This document shows positions 58,743 to 64,000 of a stretch of DNA of 64,000 bases, in pieces. Under the pieces are notes generated by a model. The model did no database searches. It had not been told where the DNA came from and saw only the letters and a program-made list of their open reading frames with translations. The translations under genes and the position numbers were made by a program. Position 1 is the stretch's first letter. The number at the start of each line of letters is the position of its first letter. Source of the DNA: Dolomedes plantarius (Eukaryota > Arthropoda > Arachnida > Araneae > Dolomedidae); contig OU015503.1 in the NCBI GenBank assembly GCA_907164885.2, positions 71,467,988 through 71,531,987 of the forward strand, in the 5' to 3' direction.

Positions 58743-58840
58743 CTGAAATTTATTGAAGATTTATTACAAGTTGGCAGCAGGCATAATGAATACTTTTAAG
58801 CATTCCTTCAAAATGTAGATACCGTGATAAGGTACATACG

Positions 58841-58842
<2 letters not shown>

Positions 58843-58908
<66 letters not shown>
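58843..58908. repeat. (TA)n tract hosting a mariner insertion
   Basis: Pure TA run immediately left of the mariner element; the run resumes at 59891-59908. Confidence 0.9.
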
Positions 58909-58909
<1 letters not shown>

Positions 58910-59890
58910 GAGGGCTGTCCGTAAAGTATCCGAACTGATTGTATAAAACATAATACAGACACCGCTCTGCGTGCGCACGCTAATTAGCATGTTTAAACAT
59001 ATGTAAACTTGTTATGTTGGCAATTATCCAAGCACTGCGAAGCGCGGTTCTCTTGTAGCAATAACGAAAAGGGAACGCAGTGGAAGTCTCGTGTCTGGTT
59101 GGATCATGTCGGAATCTACTGAGCAACGTGTTTGCATCAAATTTTGTAGTAAAATTGGAAAAACGGCAACCGAAACGTTCGATTTGCTTAAGAAAGCATA
59201 CGGTGATGATGTTATGGGCCGAACTCAAGTGTTTCAATGGTTTAGACGTTTTAAAGATGGAAGGGAATCTGTGGAAAGTGATGCACCATCAGGGGGTCCA
59301 TCAACATCGAGAAATGATGTCAAAGTGGAACAGGTTCTTACTGTGGTGCGATCAGATCGACGAATTACAGTTCGAGAGATTAAAAGAGGTGGACAGACCA
59401 TCGAGAGATGGACAAACCATTAATAAAGAGTTCTACCGTGATGTGCTCAGGCGACTTCGTGATTCCGTGAGGAGGAAACGACAAGCAAAGTGGAAATCTG
59501 GGAAATGGATGCTTCACCACGATAATGCCCCTGCTCACTCCTCACATGTGGTTCAAAATTTTTTACCAAACATGGCACCGTTCAAGTCCCGTAACCTCCC
59601 TACTCATCAGACCTCGCTCCGTGCAACATTTTCGCATTTCCAAATTTAAAGAAAATGCTTAAAGGATGACGGTTTGAGGATGTGACGACCATCAAACAAA
59701 AAGCGATCGAACAGCTGTTGACCATTCCAAAGAACGACTTCCAATCCTGCTTCCAAGAGTGGCAACAACGTTGGGGTAAGTGTGTTGCTTCTCAAGGACG
59801 ATACTTTGAAGGGGATTAAACTGAAGTATGTATATCCATTATATTTTTTTAGTTATAAATTAAATGCAGATACTTTACGGACAGCCCCCG
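58909..59890 (+). mobile_element. internally deleted mariner
   Basis: The ends cgagggctgtccgtaaagta and, reversed, cgggggctgtccgtaaagta are flanked by TA. Two transposase pieces remain on the + strand. The first (from ATG 59107) has the helix-turn-helix region (RVCIKFCSKIGKTATETFDL, GRTQVFQWFRRFKDGRESVE, RITVREIKRG). The second, in another frame, has YRDVLRRLRDSVRRKRQ and LHHDNAPAHSS. The junction near 59390-59410 removes the first catalytic D region. The downstream PxxPDLAPCDFxxFPxLK block is frameshifted, so the element is dead. Confidence 0.88.
59107..59650 (+). pseudogene. mariner transposase, deleted and frameshifted
   Basis: Typical full length is about 345 aa. Here about 105 N-terminal residues are followed, across a deletion and frame change near 59395-59420, by the DNAPAH block. 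The C-terminus carries on in other frames to about 59820 (IEQLLTIPKNDFQSCFQEW). Confidence 0.85.
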
Positions 59891-59908
59891 TATATATATA
59901 TATATATA

Positions 59909-60151
59909 TGGTGCCCGGCATAAAGGGCTTAAGTCAAAAAAAGGGATTTTTAGATATTTGTTAGTATTGACTTTTTTTAAAAATCTTTTGAATTGTATAA
60001 AAGCTGAAGTCTACCAATTTTGCATACAAAAGTACATTTCTTTGTACAAAAGACTGAAGTCGAAATAATATTTCTGCGATTGGTATAAAAGCCAATAACT
60101 TGGTATATTTAAGTCACTCTTTTTGACTTAAGCTCTTTATACCGGGCACCA
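59909..60151. mobile_element. 243-bp MITE with GGTGCCC ends, copy 2
   Basis: Same element as 18545-18779 (tggtgcccggcataaagggc and its reverse, TA-flanked). Confidence 0.85.
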
Positions 60152-60575
60152 TAGATATATAATGAACCTACTGGTCGAAACTTGGCCGGAATTCGGAAAA
60201 TATGAGAACGGTCATTCGGCTTGGTAGTCGAGGCTTGTGCAACATCAACTCCAAATCAAATAATTCAGTTAAACGGAATAATACTTTTATCACTTTAAAA
60301 ACCTTATGGTTATCTAATAGTTAAACATTATACGAAATATAAAAGAGTAGAAGCTATTTACAATTTACAAACAGAGAGAAGCCATAACAGCGACCGTTGT
60401 AATCCATGATCCAATGTCTAAGTGCGCAGTTTGGAGCAGTTTGAACTCACACCAGCACACAAAGGAAAATTAGTCTCTTTTTAACACGTGAGCCCCTGTG
60501 GTGTCATATGCCCAGGCGTCATACAGAAGTATTAAACTGGTGTGTCGTTATTGTTACTCGCACATACACACTTAT
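60152..60575. other. copy 2 intron 1 sequence, nothing recognised
   Basis: Equivalent of 18780-19205; no feature seen. Confidence 0.6.
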
Positions 60576-60687
60576 GGAATTATATTTATTATTAGGAGAA
60601 TAAACCCTCCCTATAACGAAAGAAAGACAAAATATTTTCTAAAGTACTTTCGGGATCCTAGGACGCATATTTTTTAACGGAATCGGT

Positions 60688-60769
<82 letters not shown>

Positions 60770-61637
60770 GGACCTCTATTTAACAAACCTCTATTTTGCG
60801 AACTTTTCCTTGGAACCAAGAAAGTTTTGCGAATTTCTTCGTAAAATAACCTCCAAATAGCGAAGTGCATTCTCTATTTAACGAACTTTTTCTTGTGATT
60901 CAATATTTTTTTCTCCATATTTCTGAAAATATTTCTGAACATTTCAAACTAATTCTTTCTTTTAACACATTTAACACATTAACTTTCTTTTAACACATTC
61001 CGACGCGGATTACAGATTTAAGAAAATACGCCTGAAGGGGTTTTGATGCATTGCAAAGATGCGAGACGTATTATGAAATAAAGCACTTTTTCAAACAAAA
61101 AACTCAGACAAAATTAACAAACTTTACCAATAATTAAATTTAAGGACGCCTGTGGTAATGTAAGCTTAAAATTACTTGTTGTAATAAATGCGATAATGTC
61201 ATTAAAATTCATTAATTTTAATACAATTTTTTTTAATTGAAAATACAGTGTATTCCTGGACGTTTTGTGCTATTCTTGTTTTCCTTGCAGATTTCTGTTT
61301 GATGGGTAAGATATATAAAACAAATAGACATTAATTTACAAAATAAAGGTGTGAGTAATTACTTTTATTAATAATATTTAGTGATATTTGATGTTTATGA
61401 ATTTAAAATCTGTCTTGAGTAGTTTAAAGTATTTTAAAAGGTAAATCTCTATTTAAAGAATTTTCCATATAACGAACTTTTTTTCGGGATTTAGCGACTT
61501 CGTTAAATAGAGGTCCGACTGTATTTATAAAGATGTTAAAATTTATGCGTCCTAGGACCCCGCAGGTACTCTAGTAAATATTTTGTTTTTATTTCGTTAT
61601 AATGAGGGTTTATTCTCCTAATAATAAATATAATTCC
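60576..61637. repeat. foldback hairpin enlarged by a loop insertion
   Basis: Arms 60576-60688 and 61528-61637 match the hairpin at 19206-19472. The (TA)n loop (60690-60766) has received the pogo-like element 60765-61521. Confidence 0.87.
60765..61521. mobile_element. pogo/mariner-type element in the hairpin loop
   Basis: The left end tagttggacctctatttaac (first C changed to T) and the right end, reversed, cagtcggacctctatttaac are TA-flanked. Inside, taacgaactttt-type words repeat at both ends. AT-rich core without ORF. Absent from copy 1. Confidence 0.83.
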
Positions 61638-62119
61638 ACTCATCGTCTGTATTAGAAACACGAAAGACAGATAGTGTGCACAATTATATAAGGGTGCTAG
61701 AAGGAGTGATTGTTTTACAAATCCATGTCTATTTATGTTCTACTAATCCATCTATATGTATCTAATTTTCTAGACAGGGAAAGTTATTATAACTAGAAAT
61801 TTTTAGAGGATTTAGTAACATAATAACCGATATATTAATTTTTTCAAATATAAATATAGCGGGTTATTTGTATTGCGCTCATATTTCTATAAAATGAAAT
61901 TAATAAATATCATATTTAATTTTCTTTTTAGTATGATGATAACAACTTTTAGAGATTGCACTTTTCTGAGTGATAGTTGAAACTTTAATTCTTATCTCCT
62001 GGAAATAAATGTTATTCAAGATACTCGCAATGCATAAGAGCTTTCAACAAGATAACACTATCAGTGGAACAGTGCTTATGATTTAGGGCTATGGATATAA
62101 TGCTATTACGCTTCTTTTA

Positions 62120-62180
<61 letters not shown>

Positions 62181-62199
62181 CCGTTATATATAGTTATAT
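61638..62199. other. copy 2 intron 1 sequence with (TA)n tract
   Basis: Equivalent of 19473-19986, ending in a (TA)n tract at about 62124-62179. Confidence 0.6.
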
Positions 62200-62861
62200 A
62201 TAGCATACAACGCACAGACCAAACCGCTGGACCTAAAGGGCTGAAATTTGTCACGGTGATTCTTCTTATAGTGTAGGGGCGTACTAAGAGAAATTTTTGA
62301 AAAATTCTTAGATTTTTTTAATTAAATTTTAAGCTGTTTTTGCAACATTCTTTAAAGTTTGCATTTAAAATAATAATCCGAGGGTTATAAAATTTATATC
62401 ACAAGAAAGATCATAAAAATTCCTTTAAAATGAAATTTTTTTCGAATCTTTACCTCCATTTTCTGATTTTTGTTGAATTTTTAAAGATTAATTTTAGAAT
62501 TTAATTTATTAAATGCTGATCACGTGGTTTCTTTTCTTTTTGTGATACTTTAAACTCATTTTACGTCAAGTGTATAACAACGAAATAGACAAAAATATTT
62601 TTTTTTCCTTGCTAACGCCGCAGACGATTGGACATTATCCAAAAAAATATTAAAATACAGTAAAAGAAATGTTCCTCAAACTGTACTATATTAACTGTAC
62701 TGTATTCTTTAGTATGTTCTATTAGATTTAATTTGAATATTTTCTTCTACATTATTTGTCTATAAAAATATCCGGTTACAATTTTTTTATAAATATATTT
62801 TTTCGGTTTTTTTTTTTTTTTACATAAATTGCATACATTGATCATTTATTATAAATATATA
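62200..62861 (+). mobile_element. Helitron family A, 3' end cut by Tc1 insertion
   Basis: Duplicate of 19987-20706, retaining a little more 5' sequence (acgcacagaccaaaccgctg). The hairpin/CTAG end is not reached because the Tc1 element begins at 62862. Confidence 0.78.
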
Positions 62862-64000
62862 CACTGCTGGCCACCCAAATTGCAACACCAAGAAAGACAA
62901 GAGATATCACAACAAAATTTATTTTGTAGATAACATGTTGACCAAGTATCAAATGATTAAATTTATAGACTTCTGTGAAGTGTGGTTCCTGCCAAAATCA
63001 GTAGCCAGAGTAGCCGCCATTGTTAGAGATCACCGCTGCCACACACCTCGGCATTTATTCAAAGACAATTTGGATGAGTTCTTGGGGTACAGCAGACCAA
63101 GCAGCTTCCACACCTTGCCAAAGTTGATCTGCTGTGGCAGCTGGGGATGGAATCTGGGTCAATCGTAGATCAACCATGGACCACATGTTTTCTATCGGCG
63201 AAAGATCCGGAGAGCGAGGCGGCCAGGGAAGCAATTCACTCTGGCGATTGACGAAGAACCGTTGGACAATGCGTGCCACGTGTGTTCGCGCATTATCCTA
63301 TTGAAATATGGCTGTGGGCAAGCCTTAATGGTAAGGAAGGACAACTGGCTCCAACACCTCGGAGATGTAGCGCTGGCTGTTTAAAGTACCGGCAATGCGT
63401 ACTAGAGGTGTGCGAGAGTGATATATAATACCTCCCCATACCATAATACCCAGTGCAGGACCAGTGTGGCGGTGCATAACGCAGCTGTTCAGCATCCTCT
63501 CTTCACGGTGTCTCCAGACTCGAATGCGACCATCGTGGTGTTGCAGACAGAAGCGTGACTCGTCAGTAAAGACAATTTCATTCCATTCTGCCGTCCACAT
63601 CCTTCTGTCATCGCACCATTGGCGGCGGAGACGTCTGTGGTTCTGCGTCAAGGGTAGACAAAGCAATGGACGTCTTGCGGACAGACCACTCTGCTGTAAA
63701 CGGCGTCGAATGGTACGCGCAGACACTGGATGATGCGTTACAGACTGCATGTGCTGTGCTATGGTTCGTGATGTGACTGAGCGATCCGTCACTGCCATGC
63801 GCACAATTTGCCTGTCATCACGTGAAGTGGTGCGCTGAGGTGGATGCGATCGAACACGCCGGTCCGTCGTACCCTCCTGCATCCAACGATCACATATCCG
63901 CATTACAGTTGTTTGGTTTCGTCCAACACGACTACCGATTTCCCTGAAAGATAATCCACAATCTCGGTAGGCCACTATCCTTCGTCTTTCGAACTGGGAT
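62862..64000 (-). mobile_element. Tc1-like transposon, runs off the window
   Basis: After TA (62860-62861) the end reads cactgctggccacccaaatt then gcaacacc, a Tc1-type terminal repeat. The element contains one transposase pseudogene on the minus strand and continues past 64000. Confidence 0.9.
62998..64000 (-). pseudogene. Tc1-like (DD34E) transposase, three in-frame stops, 5' end outside
   Basis: From the right edge: ERRRIVAYRDCGLSFREIGS (helix-turn-helix), VGRNQTTVMRICDRWMQEGT, second HTH HHPVSARTIRRRLQQSGLSA, then the catalytic blocks FTDESRFCLQHHDGR (first D), DNARTHVARIVQRFF (second D) and RSPDLSPIENMWSMVD (E, 34 apart in family terms). In-frame stops break it before GLPTAIFQ, directly before DNARTH, and after QIVFE; the frame then resumes to SNNGGYSGY and TGA (63000-62998). 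All breaks are single-codon, so the copy is fairly recent but inactive. Confidence 0.92.

Overview
The window is AT-rich eukaryotic DNA: intron-containing genes, very long (TA)n tracts and nested eukaryotic transposons. The transposon types (Tc1 and mariner transposase relics, Jockey-like LINE tails, a tRNA-derived SINE ending in AAC repeats, a Gypsy element with a SCAN-like capsid) and the cathepsin B and 5'-nucleotidase genes point to an arthropod, most likely a spider. That assignment is inference from family resemblance; no species marker was seen.

Layout. 1-1988 (+): last two coding exons of a 5'-nucleotidase-family gene. 2040-6240: a satellite of about 20 units that appears to have grown out of that gene's stop-codon/3'UTR region. 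6240-8417: hAT MITE, LINE tail, Helitron. 9125-24815 (-): a complete seven-coding-exon cathepsin B gene (copy 1, 333 aa) with a likely non-coding first exon and TATA box at about 24.8 kb. 24650-33420: a 1-kb tandem duplication of that promoter region; the promoter-proximal unit has taken in a young Gypsy-like LTR element (24907-30802) and two TTAA-targeting elements, while the distal unit keeps all three empty sites. 33421-38400: nested DNA transposons and LINE/SINE relics. 38400-43184: a third, partial cathepsin segment with only an intact terminal exon. 43185-45166: a TIR element at a duplication junction. 45405-58742 (-): cathepsin B copy 2, exons 2-7, canonical at every active-site position checked; its exon 1 is not seen and would lie beyond the right edge. 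58.9-64 kb: deleted mariner, MITEs, Helitron and a Tc1 element that ends the window.

The central event is a segmental duplication: 8887 to about 20640 is repeated at 45167-62861, including introns, a SINE, a LINE tail, a 93-bp minisatellite and three broken exon-4 copies. Later insertions present in one copy only can be placed exactly from the empty site in the other. Copy 1 has diverged at conserved protease positions, and replacement changes far outnumber silent ones in exons 4-7. The LTR element is odd: after gag-protease its second ORF carries about 400 residues I cannot identify, then a complete RNase H domain, with no reverse transcriptase or integrase. Exon boundaries and TE ends were read by eye; nothing was searched against a database.
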